Source of the DNA: Hanleya hanleyi
Taxonomy: Eukaryota > Mollusca > Polyplacophora > Lepidopleurida > Hanleyidae
NCBI GenBank assembly: GCA_036873755.1
Contig: JAVTVY010037092.1
Coordinates: 62,001 to 126,000 of the forward strand
Length of the DNA stretch: 64,000 bases
Direction: 5' to 3'
The notes under the pieces are model-generated. The model had not been told where the DNA came from, ran no database searches, and saw only the letters and a program-made list of their open reading frames with translations. Numbering within the stretch: position 1 is the first letter of the stretch; each line of letters starts with the position of its first letter. Positions 32,241-43,503 of the stretch are shown piece by piece. The position numbers were made by a program, and so were the translations under genes.

Positions 32241-35200
32241 TAGAATGACCTTCAAATTGTTTATGTTATTTTAAATACATGTTAATATTTGTTTATCTGG
32301 TATTTATTCTCTCCCTGTTGTACATTAATCTCATTTGGGCCACAGGGAAGATTAGTCATTGTACTAACGGTACTTACCCTAGAAAAATAAAGTATATTGA
32401 ATTGAAAATGATGGTTGATGGTGATGGTTTTTATCTCAGTCACGCTTCTATTGTAGATGGTCACGTGGATACCTGGATGACAGGACCTCAGAGCCCATAG
32501 AGCCGGCTTTGGGCGTAATAAAATCCCCGCTAGTGTGTAGGCGCCATATGCAGTCCCTACACTGGGACCTAGCAATATCCCAGTCACCAGTCAGATTTTC
32601 GCCCGAGCATCAATTCCGATTACTTTATAATTCTGCATTATACCCCTGTCTACCTAGCGTTTAGAATAATTATTGGGGATTATTTTTCCGGTTTATATAG
32701 GCCAAACATATGAACTGTAGTTCACTAATGTGCAAAACTTACGAAGTTGTTCCGGATCTTTGTGGATTTTATGAGCTGTGATATTTCAGCATTTCTGATA
32801 CATCTGATATTTCTAATTGTAGATGAGACTTCAAACTACTTCTTGGTGTTGATTTGGGCCACTTTGGGGAAAGCATGGGGGAAGGAGACATGATCATTGA
32901 GGGGTGAGAAGGCTCCCTGTTTACAAACTGAGTGACATTCGATAACATCAATCATGATCAGCTGTCAATGGAGGAAATTTGAAATTTCTATGGTCAACTT
33001 CTGTCAGGACTTTTAGTGTCCCACAAAGTGAATATTTTTGTATCGAGAGTCTTTTGGATTTTTTGTGATTTTTTATGCTAATACATAACAAGAAACGAAA
33101 TTTTTGGTGGACTGATGCCGGTTGGCACTGTTCAAGAAGGGTTGTCGAAATTGTAATCGTCGCTCCTGTCGTGGGTTGGCATGATTGTAAGCCCTTTCCA
33201 TCGTAATAGAGGTATATGTCTAAATAGGATATCCCATTATTTTGAACCGGTTGTTTCCTTCGTTGTGGCCGTTTTTTGTATGTCACCAATCACATTCGAG
33301 ACTACAGACCAGACTATTAGGGGGTTGATGGAATGTGGACTGTGTAACGTTGACCAGATTTGGTCAAAAATACGGAATTAAGCCGTAACAAACAATGATG
33401 GGATGAAGATGGAACGACGACATCAAAATGCTTTTATTTAACCAGGGTTCATTTCAGTAGTAGAACTGTTTCCCAACAAGATCCTGACAAAGAGACATAC
33501 ATAAACTATGAACATGACCCACAGGACGGCGCTAACATGGGCACATATAAATACATCACAAAAACATAGTCACACGACCCCTTAAATGATATTATGACTG
33601 CATTGTACATAAAGACAGAAGGTCAAATACGCTTTTACAGAGGATTTCATAATAGTTTGACAAGATATCTTTCAGTGACATGCAGGAAATTACATGCCTA
33701 AACTGAATCAAAAACATCACATGTAACCTGCAAGTTTGCAACTTCAGACACAACAAACTGTTAAACTTAACACTTGCTAGAGCAGCATGGCGTGTTTTTG
33801 AACATCACACCCGGTACACTAAGTAAACTATTATTAAATCCCCTGCAAAATGGATACTCTGAAGATGTGACCAGGCGCTCGATCTTAGGACCAGCTTAAC
33901 CCTCTTTGTACCGTATAGAAATATAGTTCAATGATTGCCTGTCATTGTCATACAAAAATAAATAATTTCCACATAAATATTTTCCTCACAATATATCTTG
34001 TTGGAAAGCTTGGAGTACCCACTTTGGAACTATGTGGGTAATGTTAAGAATATTTTCGCTTAATTCCTGTTCATGACAGTGTTGACACCAGCTCGGAACT
34101 GTTAATGAGAGATCCTGAAGGATCTTGGCGCTCACCATTGTCCGATAATTGTAAGCTAATGACAAGAGGATCTTTTTGTTCATTGTTACTAAGAACAAAA
34201 GATTGGTTTGTAATTTTGTTTGCAGAATTTCGAATTTGAGCGAAAAAGATCGAAGAAGGGACACTGGAAACACCAATATATTATCTTCATAGGTTTCAGG
34301 AGTTAATGTCTGGTGATGGTCGGCTAAAAATACCGGTACAGAGGGAGTTAAACAGTATAAGATGCATAAATTAGAGAGCTGTGATGATACAATAGCCCTG
34401 CAAATTTGTCAGATAAAAAATATGTCATTTATGCCCATAAGTTACGGGTCACAGTGCTATTTTGGACACGTCGTGTAGTTCCACGAGCCACGTTTATGGA
34501 ATATTTACACGTATTTCGAAAAGGAAGTTAAAACTCATCAGTGTGCAAATTATTTCAATCACCTGAACATATGCCAATGAAAAAAAAATAGTATGAGCAT
34601 AATTAGTTCATAGCTAATCCAATCAATTGCGGCAGAGAATGAAATAAATAACGCCCGGATTCTGAAGTGTCCAAGAATAGCACTTTCGCTGGGGCGGCGG
34701 TCGGCCAATATTCTGAACGCGAAGACGGAAGCACCGATAAACATAAAAAATAGGTCAAAGATCCGTCTTGAGTAGCAGACATCACATGTCAAGTTTCGTC
34801 CCAAAAGGTCCATCATCTTTAAAATTACAGGAGTTTAACCTATAAACAATGCTTGCCTTAGAATTGCTTTTCAAAACGGAAATGTGCCACTTCTTGGATT
34901 AGCCAAATTTGAATTTCGGAAAGGTCCAACACCACGTATGGTGACTCTCCGAATGAGGACCGCGATATGTTTAAGACGAAAAAAACCGTTTCGCGTTCGG
35001 TCAAGAAGAATACCTGTAGTGTTCAAGTCTTGGCGTGTGGAGATGTATCTCCATTTTCACTTATTTTATGTCCGAATGAAGGCACGTGCAAATACAGCCA
35101 ATAGCATGCAAATGTATCACCCCTTTTATCGATCCAGTGTGTGCGTAGTAATACAGACGTGCGCAGTACTAGTGATGCTTACGACGTTTAATTTCGGCGT

Positions 35201-35560
35201 TCGCGAATCGATTTATAGGCAACAGATCTGTTGGAAATGTAGGACCTATTCTTGATGCAAAACGGGAAATAGATGGGATTTTTGAGCGCCAGATGAAAGT
35301 AACCGTAACAATTACGACTGCAGGCTTCTATCCAGAACACCAGTCTTTAGGGATGACAACGCGACGACGAACTCCACCATGAGTCAAATGATTACAAATA
35401 TGGTATGAACTTGGGTACAAAGTCCATCAGCAAAATTTCAACAATTCAGCGATAACATGCAATGGTGGTTTGGACATATAACTAAATCTCACGAGAGCTC
35501 ATGTGATCACACAGAGTGGAATTATGAGTGCACTGTACCGATATTCCTGTATCTCAGCTG
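32241..35560. other. Unassigned stretch with repeat fragments
   Basis: No convincing gene was found. Around 34440-34840 there is a diverged copy of the repeat fragment at 3130-3280. Open frames at 32948-33289, 33986-34276 and 34884-35255 have no recognisable motif. Confidence 0.35.
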
Positions 35561-35563
35561 TCA

Positions 35564-36319
35564 CTATCCATCACTTCCACTTCGGATATTGCTGTCCTTA
35601 TCGTTATCGGTAATCGCGATTTTATTGGTGTATGAAAGTTTCACTAAACTGGAACTTTGAGTTGATTTCCTACGAATGAAGCGAGCTACCCATAACAGGG
35701 CCACCACACCCAGCAAAATGTACACCATCACCACGCAAGCAATTCCCAAAATGGCTTTCTGTGCTGTTGTGTATACAGTTCCAGTAGTGCAAGAGAACCC
35801 AGGATTGAAATCGGGGCATGACGCAATATTTTCTCTCGCTGACTTCACATTAGAAGGAGGAATCGGATTCTGCAGTCCACAGACGGTTAGAGCTTTTCTC
35901 AGATTGTCGTTGGTGTAAGGAACGGCGGCCGGCTGCATGACTCCCACTTCGTGCCATCTATACATATTGTTGGCAGATCGTGCCAAGCCAACGATATACA
36001 TCACTCCAACGTTTGTTTCCGTTTCCGTGCAGGAATTCCTGGGTTCAATTGCTCCAATGATGATGGTTTCATTGATAACCTGTTCATCCCCCTTGAGAAT
36101 ACAAGACACATTGAACTCGCTGTCAACGATACGATATCTATCCGTCGAGTTTCGATTAAAGTGTCTAATATCAGTCCCCACGACAACAAGATCGGCCAGG
36201 TAAAGTCGTTTTTCCAACGAGTAACGTCGCCAGCTGCCGTCCACTGAACATGCCCATGTACACCCCACAAACAGATTCACTGCAACGAGAATCATCCCCA
36301 GTTCATCTATGTGACGCAT
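35564..36319 (-). CDS. Putative type I membrane protein with CCDC3/NTR-like ectodomain
   Basis: The start is ATG 36319-36317; just before it 'gttctcaacag|atcATG' looks like a splice acceptor, so a 5' UTR intron is likely. The 251-residue product has an N-terminal hydrophobic signal (residues about 9-24, ending in a TWA-CS-like cleavage site). A roughly 170-residue ectodomain follows, with several Cys, three N-glycosylation sites (N-S/T) and the pattern 'LYLADLVVVGTDI ... FNVSCILKGDE ... VGVMYIVG'. A single transmembrane helix is at about residues 195-220, then a basic stop-transfer RFIRRK and a Ser/Asp-rich cytoplasmic tail. The ectodomain pattern recalls CCDC3-like/NTR-like secreted domains; that assignment is tentative. 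It may be a single coding exon. Nothing is broken. Confidence 0.75.
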   Translation of the reverse strand: MRHIDELGMILVAVNLFVGCTWACSVDGSWRRYSLEKRLYLADLVVVGTDIRHFNRNSTDRYRIVDSEFNVSCILKGDEQVINETIIIGAIEPRNSCTETETNVGVMYIVGLARSANNMYRWHEVGVMQPAAVPYTNDNLRKALTVCGLQNPIPPSNVKSARENIASCPDFNPGFSCTTGTVYTTAQKAILGIACVVMVYILLGVVALLWVARFIRRKSTQSSSLVKLSYTNKIAITDNDKDSNIRSGSDG

Positions 36320-36655
36320 GATCTGTTGAGAACAAATGTCAGTGGTTAATTTCAGCATATAGACGACGCATTAAAAAAAACAACAAATCTTTCTGTGCCG
36401 TTTCATGGAATAAACGCCGAAATAAAATGCATTAATGGAAGAAGAATACTAGTCAGCCCCTATGAGCATTCTGATGTTTTGAAGGCATCACCGAAAACTT
36501 CTGACCTATTCTCTCTTGTGAGAAACCAGCTTAGGCGTATGTATATATTTTCATTTCATGTCCGCTTTTAGTTCTGTATTGTCTCATGATAAAGGCCTTC
36601 TGATTCAGGACGAAGGAAATGTCTTTATGTATCACGACATTGGTAGGACGACATT
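36320..36655. other. Upstream of the membrane-protein exon; one partial minisatellite unit
   Basis: 36320-36360 includes the probable acceptor-side intron sequence. At 36633-36655 'cacgacattggtaggacgac' is a partial unit of the 45-bp minisatellite found at 40304-43503. Confidence 0.5.
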
Positions 36656-37163
36656 GACAGGAGTAGTAGATAATGCGTGTTACAGGCCGCCACAAGCCTC
36701 CCAAATCCACATAGCCTCCTCTGCCTCCCAAATCCACCGAGCGCTGTCACACGTCATTAACAATTTCTATTTGTATAAATTATTGTGTCTGGATATTAAT
36801 AAATTATATACGTTATAATTTACCTAGATATATATATATATAGTATAGATCTACATATGATATTATTAATAAATCTTCCGAATTCGTACGTTAATCATTA
36901 ATAACGATTAAATAACACGGCATATATTTTAGGTTTTATATCGGTTTTACAAAAAGATGTTATTTCGATATATATATATATATATATAGTACGGATTCAT
37001 ATCAATAAATTCTCCGAATCTGTACGCTAATCATTCAAAAATGAGGCCTATATCGTAGCCTCTATATTAATTTTTACAAAAAGGCATTGCAATTAGTGTT
37101 TGGTAACACTCGACTAATAATTACGCGGTATATATATATTGATTATAACCTCGATATACAGAT

Positions 37164-37543
37164 ATGAGGCGGTCATGTTACATAATTGTATTGATTTTAG
37201 TACCTGTCAATGCGAGAGTATACGGTTGTATAGTGGTAACAGCTGTGATAGAATAACTAGAGATGACACGGTTTGATTATAGCCGAGTTCCATATAACGA
37301 TCGCTCACTTTTAATATCTCAATTGTATATTTTTTACAGGATAAAAACTCTGTATGGGCTGGATTCGTACCAGAAAATGCGGACATTTTAGGTAGTTCCG
37401 GTTGGCCCAGTTTGGAGAATGTATTTGCCATAGATGGGGTCGTTGAAACACGAACGGTTATTAATGACGATGACTGGAATGCGGGTATAAGAAGTCCGAC
37501 AACCATTCTCCTAAATGATCCCCCCTTCACTTCCGGAGATTAA
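37164..37543 (+). CDS. Putative two-exon small gene in left palindrome arm
   Basis: Exon 1 (37164-37235) encodes 24 residues, an N-terminal basic then hydrophobic signal-like peptide starting MRRSCYIIVLILV. A donor 'gtg|gtaaca' and acceptor 'tttttacag|gat' bound a 104-bp intron (37236-37339). Exon 2 (37340-37543) encodes 67 residues with 'NSVWAGFVPENADILG' and a stop TAA. The join keeps the frame. The right arm carries the same gene in the opposite direction with three visible amino-acid changes. Function is unknown; splice sites are predicted by eye only. Confidence 0.4.
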
Positions 37544-37744
37544 ACACGCAAATGTGTAGAAGAATTATCCCGTTTATTCTCGCCCAGAGTTTGCAAAAAC
37601 TGTAACCAGTCATTAGGTGTCGAAGTTTGTGGAAAATGTCGAGTTAGTTTATGCCGAGATTGCGCATGTTTCGCCCGACAGGTGTCATTCGGGGTTTTTA
37701 TGTGTCCAACCTGTTGTAGTTGTGAGTTTTGTGGTTATTGGTGA
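37515..37744 (+). pseudogene. Cys-rich frame, left arm, frameshifted
   Basis: This corresponds to the intact frame at 39198-39446 on the right arm. One A is missing ('attaaacacg' against 'attaaaacacg' on the right), which shifts the frame before the Cys cluster. The ATG lies inside exon 2 of the small gene, one frame away. Confidence 0.5.
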
Positions 37745-37959
37745 GTGAAGCAGTCGAAATAATCAAAACTGGTGATAACAATAAACAGCTGGTACACGAA
37801 TTTATCAAAGATGAATGATAGAGTTAAACATCGACATTCGGCTAAAGTGAAATGACTCTATTTTCCAACAGGGGGCGTCGTTTCATACGTCATTTGAGTT
37901 GGCATCGCCGGAAATGACCTCATCGCCTGAAGTGACCCCGTGAAGGGACTCCGAGAAAG

Positions 37960-38325
37960 TCCCCAAAAGTTCATGAAAAGTTCTTAAAATCCCCCAAAAG
38001 TTCATGAAAAGTTCTTAAAATGCCACAAAAGTTCATGAAAAGTTCCTAAAAATCCACGAAAGTCCAAGAAAAGTCCGAGGAAGTCCACGAAAGGCCATGA
38101 AAAGTCCCCAAAAGGCCATGAAAAGTTCTTAAAAGTCCCCAACAGTTCATGAAAAGTTCTTAAAATGCCACAAAAGTTCATGAAAAGTTCCTAAAAATAC
38201 ACGGAAGTCCAAGAAAAGTCCGAGGAAGTCCACGAAATGCCATGAAAAGTCCCCAAAAGGTCATGAAAAGTTCTTGAAAGTTCCCAAAGTTCATGAAAAG
38301 TTCTCAAAAAGTCCAAGAAAAGTCC
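37960..38325. repeat. Subrepeats 'aaagttcatgaaaagttct' in left arm
   Basis: Many 17-30-bp variants of 'aaagttcatgaaaagttctt' and 'gtccaagaaaagtccgagga' form a higher-order repeat of about 140-150 bp. The right arm (38748-39020) holds the reverse complement with fewer units. Confidence 0.75.
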
Positions 38326-38745
38326 CTCACTCACTCACTCATCCACGCACGCACTCGCTCACTCACTCACTCACTCATTCAGGCACGCACTCACTCACTC
38401 ACTCACGCAATCACTCGCTCACTCACGCAATCACTCACTCACGCAATCACTCAATCACTCGCTCACGCAATCACACTCGCTCACTCACTGATCTAACTCC
38501 CCTGATTTGTACCGAAAGTGACCCTTGACCCCTGCACCAGTTGTATCCTGTATTGTGCGCATACGCTGGGGTCAAGGGTCACTTTCGATACAAATCAGGG
38601 GAGTTAATCAGTGAGTGAGTGAGTGTGATTGCGTGAGCGAGTGATTGCGTGAGTGAGTGATTGCGTGAGTGAGTGCGTGCGTGCGTGCGTGCGTGCGTGC
38701 GTGAGTGAGTGCGTGAGTGCGTGCGTGAGGGAGGGAGGGAGTGAG
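38326..38745. repeat. CACT/AGTG microsatellite across palindrome centre
   Basis: (cact/cacg/aatc)n at 38326-38488 is mirrored by (gtga/gtgc)n at 38608-38745. The centre 38489-38607 has 'gacccttgacccc' and its inverse around a 35-nt loop. Confidence 0.8.
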
Positions 38746-39197
38746 TTTTCTTGGACTTTCCTGGACTTTTGAGAACTTTTCATGAACTTTGAGAACTTTC
38801 AAGAACTTTTCATGAGCTGTTGGGGACTTTTAAGAACTTTTCATGGCCTTTTGGGGACTTTTCATGGCCTTTCGTGGACTTCCTCGGACTTTTCGTGGAC
38901 TTTCGTGGATTTTTAGGAACTTTTCATGAACTTTTGTGGCATTTTAAGAACTTTTCATGAACTTTTTGGGGATTTTAAGAACTTTTCATGAACTTTTGGG
39001 GACTTTCTCGGAGTTCCTTCACGGGGTCACTTCAGGCGATGAGGTCATTTCCGGCGATGTCAACTCAAATGACGTATGAAACGACGCCCCCTGTTGGAAA
39101 ATAGTCATTTCACTTTAGCCGAATGTCGATGTTTAACTCTATCATTCATCTTTGATAAATTCGTGTACCAGCTGTTTATTGTTATCACCAGTTTTGA

Positions 39198-39446
39198 TTA
39201 TTTCGACTGCTTCACTCGCCAATAACCACAAAACTCACAACTACAACAGGTTGGACACATAAAAACCCCGAATGACACCTGTCGGGCGAAACATGCGCAA
39301 TCTCGGCATAAACTAACTCGACATTTTCCACAAACTTCGACACCTAATGACTGGTTACAGTTTTTGCAAACTCTGGGCGAGAATAAACGGGATAATTCTT
39401 CTACACATTTGCGTGTTTTAATCTCCGGAAGTGAAGGGGGGATCAT
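39198..39446 (-). CDS. Cys-rich zinc-binding-like small protein in right palindrome arm
   Basis: ATG at 39446-39444; 82 residues. It contains 13 Cys, including five CxxC pairs at residues 27/30, 39/42, 47/50, 64/67 and 70/73. This suggests a treble-clef or RING/B-box-like zinc fold, or a C-terminal Cys-rich domain of a transposase; the family is unrecognised. The frame overlaps the end of exon 2 of the minus-strand small gene (39418-39621) by about 30 nt in another frame. The overlapping segment contains a CCCCCC tract, so a frameshift fusion is possible but unproven. Confidence 0.45.
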   Translation of the reverse strand: MIPPSLPEIKTRKCVEELSRLFSPRVCKNCNQSLGVEVCGKCRVSLCRDCACFARQVSFGVFMCPTCCSCEFCGYWRVKQSK

Positions 39447-39797
39447 TTAGGAGAGTGGTTGTCGGACTTCTTATACCCGCATTCCAGTCATCGTCATTAT
39501 AAACCGTTCGTGTTTCAACGACCCCATCTATGGCAGATACATTCTCCAAACTGGGCCAACCGGAACTACCTAAAATGTCCGCATTTTCTGGTACGAATCC
39601 AGCCCATACAGAGTTTTTATCCTGTAAAAAATATACAATTGAGATATTAAAAGTGAGCGATCGTTATATGGAACTCGGCTATAATCAAACCGTGTCATCT
39701 CTAGTTATTCTATCACAGCTGTTACCACTATACAACCGTATACTCTCGCATTGACAGGTACTAAAATCAATACAATTATGTAACATGACCGCCTCAT
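39418..39797 (-). CDS. Putative two-exon small gene in right palindrome arm
   Basis: Mirror copy of 37164-37543: exon 1 39797-39726 (signal-like peptide), intron 39725-39622, exon 2 39621-39418. Donor and acceptor are kept. Differences from the left copy include Phe/Ser, Ile/Tyr and Ile/Thr changes in exon 2. The plus-strand frame at 39530-39754 is its antisense shadow. Confidence 0.4.
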
Positions 39798-40303
39798 ATC
39801 TGTATATCGAGGTTATAATCAATATATATATACCGCGTAATTATTAGTCGAGTGTTACCAAACACTAATTGCAATGCCTTTTTGTAAAAATTAATATAGA
39901 GGCTACGATATAGGCCTCATTTTTGAATGATTAGCGTACAGATTCGGAGAATTTATTGATATGAATCCGTACTATATATATATATATATATATATCGAAA
40001 TAACATCTTTTTGTAAAAGCGATATAAAACCTAAAATATATGCCGTGTTATTTAATCGTTATTAATGATTAACGTATGAATTCGGAAGATTTATTAATAA
40101 TATCATATGTAGATCTATACTATATATATATATATATCTAGGTAAATTATAACGTATATAATTTATTAATATCCAGACACAATAATTTATACAAATAGAA
40201 ATTGTTAATGACGTATGACGGCGCTCGGTGGATTTGGGAGGCAGAGGAGGCTATGTGGATTTGGGAGGCTTGTGGCGGCCTGTAACACGCATTATCTACT
40301 ACT

Positions 40304-43300
40304 GACAGGTACTTCTATATTGTAATCTCTCATTGGTAGGACGACATTGACAGGTACTTCTATATTACAATCTCTCATTGGTAGGATGACATTGACAGGT
40401 ACTTCTATATTGTAATCTCTCATTGGTAGGACGACATTGACAGGTACTTCTATATTGTAATCTTCCATTGGTAGGACGACATTGAGAGGTACTTCTATAT
40501 TACAATCTCTCATTGGTAGGACGACATTGACAGGTACTTCTATATTACAATCTCTCATTGGTAGGACGACATTGACAGGTACTTCTATATTACAATCTCT
40601 CATTGGTAGGACGACATTGACAGGTACTTCTATATTACAATCTCTCATTGGTAGGACGACATTGACAGGTACTTGTATATTGTAATCTCTCATTGGTAGG
40701 ACGACATTGACAGGTACTTCTATATCGTAATCTCTCATTGGTAGAACGACATTGAAAGGTACTTCTATATTGTAATCTCTCATTGGTAGGACGACATTGA
40801 CAGGTACTTCTATATTGTAATCTCTCATTGGTAGGACGACATTGACAGGTACTTCTATATTGTAATCTCTCGTTGGTAGGACGACATTGACAGGTACTTC
40901 TATATTGTAATCTCTCCTTGGTAGGACGACATTGACAGGTACTTCTATATTACAATCTCTCATTGGTAGGACGACATTGACAGGTACTTCTATATTGTAA
41001 TCTCATTGGTAGGACGACACTGACAGGTACTTCTATATTACAATCTCTCATTGGTAGGACGACATTGACAGGTAGTTCTATATTATAATCTCTCATTGGT
41101 AGGACGACATAGACAGGTACTTCTATATTGTAATCTCTCATTGGTAGGACGACATTGACAGGTACTTCTATATTACAATCTCTCATTGGTAGGACGACAT
41201 TGACAGGTACTTCTATATTGTAATTTCTCATTGGTAGGACGAAATTGACAGGTACTTCTATATTACAATCTCTCATTGGTAGGACGACATTGACAGGTAC
41301 TTCAATATATTGTAATCTCTCATTGGTAGGACAACATTGACAGGTGCTTCTATATTTTAATCTCTCATTGGTGTCACGACATTGACAGGTACTTCTATAT
41401 TGTAATCTCTCATTGGTAGGACGACATTGACAGGTACTTCTATATTGTAATCTCTCATTGGTAGGACGACATTGACAGGTACTTCTATATTGTAATCTCT
41501 CATTGGTAGGACGACATTGACAGGTACTTCTATATTACAATCTCTCATTGGTAGGACGACATTGACAGGTACTTCTATATTGTAATCTCTCATTGGTAGG
41601 ACGACATTGACAGGTACTTCTATATTGTAATCTCTCATTGGTAGAACGACATTGACAGGTACTTCTATATTACAATCTCTCATTGGTAGGACGACATTGA
41701 CAGGTACTTCTATATTGTAATCTCTCATTGGTAGGACGACATTGACAGGTACTTCTATATTGTAATCTCTCATTGGTAGGACGACATTGACAGGTACTTC
41801 TATATTGTAATCTCTCATTGGTAGGACGACATTGACAGGTACTTCTATATTGTAATCTCTCGTTGGTAGGACGACATTGACAGGTACTTCTATATTGTAA
41901 TCTCTCCTTGGTAGGACGACATTGACAGGTACTTCTATATTACAATCTCTCATTGGTAGCACGACACTGACAGGTACTTCTATATTGTAATCTCATTGGT
42001 AGGACGACACTGACAGGTACTTCTATATTACAATCTCTCATCGGTAGGACGACATTGACAGGTAGTTCTATATTATAATCTCTCATTGGTAGGACGACAT
42101 AGACAGGTACTTCTATATTGTAATCTCTCGTTGGTAGGACGACATTGACAGGTACTTCTATATTGTAATCTCATTGGTAGGACGACACTGACAGGTACTT
42201 CTATATTACAATCTCTCATTGGTAGGACGACATTGACAGGTAGTTCTATATTATAATCTCTTATTGGTAGGACGACATAGACAGGTACTTCTATATCGTA
42301 ATCTCTCATTGGTAGGACGACATTGACAGGTACTTCTATATTGTAATCTCTCGTTGGTAGGAGGACATTGACAGGTACTTCTATATTGTAATCTCTCATT
42401 GGTAGGACGACATTGACAGGTACTTCTATATTACAATCTCTCATTGGTAGAACGACATTGACAGGTACTTCTATATTGTAATCTCATTGGTAGGACGAAA
42501 TTGACAGGTACTTCTATATTACAATCTCTCATTGGTAGGACGACATTGACAGGTACTTCAATATATTGTAATCTCTCATTGGTAGAACGACATTGACAGG
42601 TACTTCTATATTGTAATCTTTCATTGGTAGGACGACATTGACAGGTACTTCTATATTGTAATCTCTCATTGGTAGGACGACATTGACAGGTACTTCTATA
42701 TTACAATCTCTCATTGGTAGGACGACATTGACAGGTACTTCTATATTGTAATCTCTCATTGGTAGGACGACATTGACAGGTACTTCTATATTGTAATCTC
42801 TCATTGGTAGAACGACATTGACAGGTACTTCTATATTACAATCTCTCATTGGTAGGACGACATTGACAGGTACTTCTATATTGTAATCTCTCATTGGTAG
42901 GACGACATTGACCGGTACTTCTATATTGTAATCTCTCATTGGTAGAACGACATTGACAGGTACTTCTACATTGTAATCTCATTGGTAGGACGACACTGAC
43001 AGGTACTTCTATATTGTAATCTCTCATTGGTAGAACGACATTGACAGGTACTTCTATATTGTAATCTCTCATTGGTAGGACGACATTGACAGGTACTTCT
43101 ATATTGTAATCTCTCATTGGTAGGACGACATTGACAGGTACTTCTATATTGTAATCTCTCATTGGTAGGACGACATTGACAGGTACTTCTATATTGTAAT
43201 CTCTCATTGGTAGGACGACATTGACAGGTACTTCTATATTACAATCTCTCATTGGTAGGACGACATTGACAGGTACTTCTATATTGTAATCTCTCATTGG

Positions 43301-43503
43301 TAGGACGACATTGACAGGTACTTCTATATTGTAATCTCTCATTGGTAGGACGACATTGACAGGTACTTCTATATTGTAATCTCTAATTGGTAGGACGACA
43401 TTGACAGGTACTTCTATATTGCAATCTCTAATTGGTAGGACGACATTGACAGGTACTTCTATATTGTAATCTCTCATTGGTAGGACGACATTGACAGGTA
43501 CTT
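40304..43503. repeat. 45-bp minisatellite, about 71 units
   Basis: The unit is 'gacaggtacttctatattgt' plus 'aatctctcattggtaggacg' plus 'acatt' (45 bp). Main variants have 'attaca' for 'attgta', and some units lack 4 bp ('tctcatt' for 'tctctcatt'). Because 45 is a multiple of three and has no stop, the minus strand is open over hundreds of codons as a 15-residue repeat (MRDYNIEVPVNVVLP). The 4-bp deletions break it into frames of 100-226 codons. A 990-bp (22-unit) offset links matching variant units, for example 'cgttggtagg' at 40871 and 41861. It is probably non-coding satellite DNA. Confidence 0.93.

Larger units (their letters stand above)
36656..40309. mobile_element. 3.6-kb palindromic foldback element with 6-bp target duplication
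   Basis: GACAGG occurs at 36656-36661 and 40304-40309, immediately outside a giant inverted repeat. The left arm is 36662-38532, the right arm 38568-40303, with a 35-nt loop. Each outer end reads AGTAGTAGATAATGCG inward. Arms include AT-rich TA runs, a small putative gene, a Cys-rich frame, 'aaagttcatgaaaagttct' subrepeats and CACT/GTGA microsatellites that differ in length. A 6-bp duplication and 5'-AG termini are features reported for Polinton/Maverick elements, but no Polinton core gene is present. Confidence 0.85.

Noticed and set aside
38274..38528. Thr/His/Ser-rich frames such as 'THSLTHSLTHS'
   Set aside because: Direct translation of the CACT microsatellite at the palindrome centre.
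36662..40303. Palindrome as an inverted gene duplication of host origin
   Set aside because: The exact 6-bp flanking duplication and the precise outer ends point to a mobile element.
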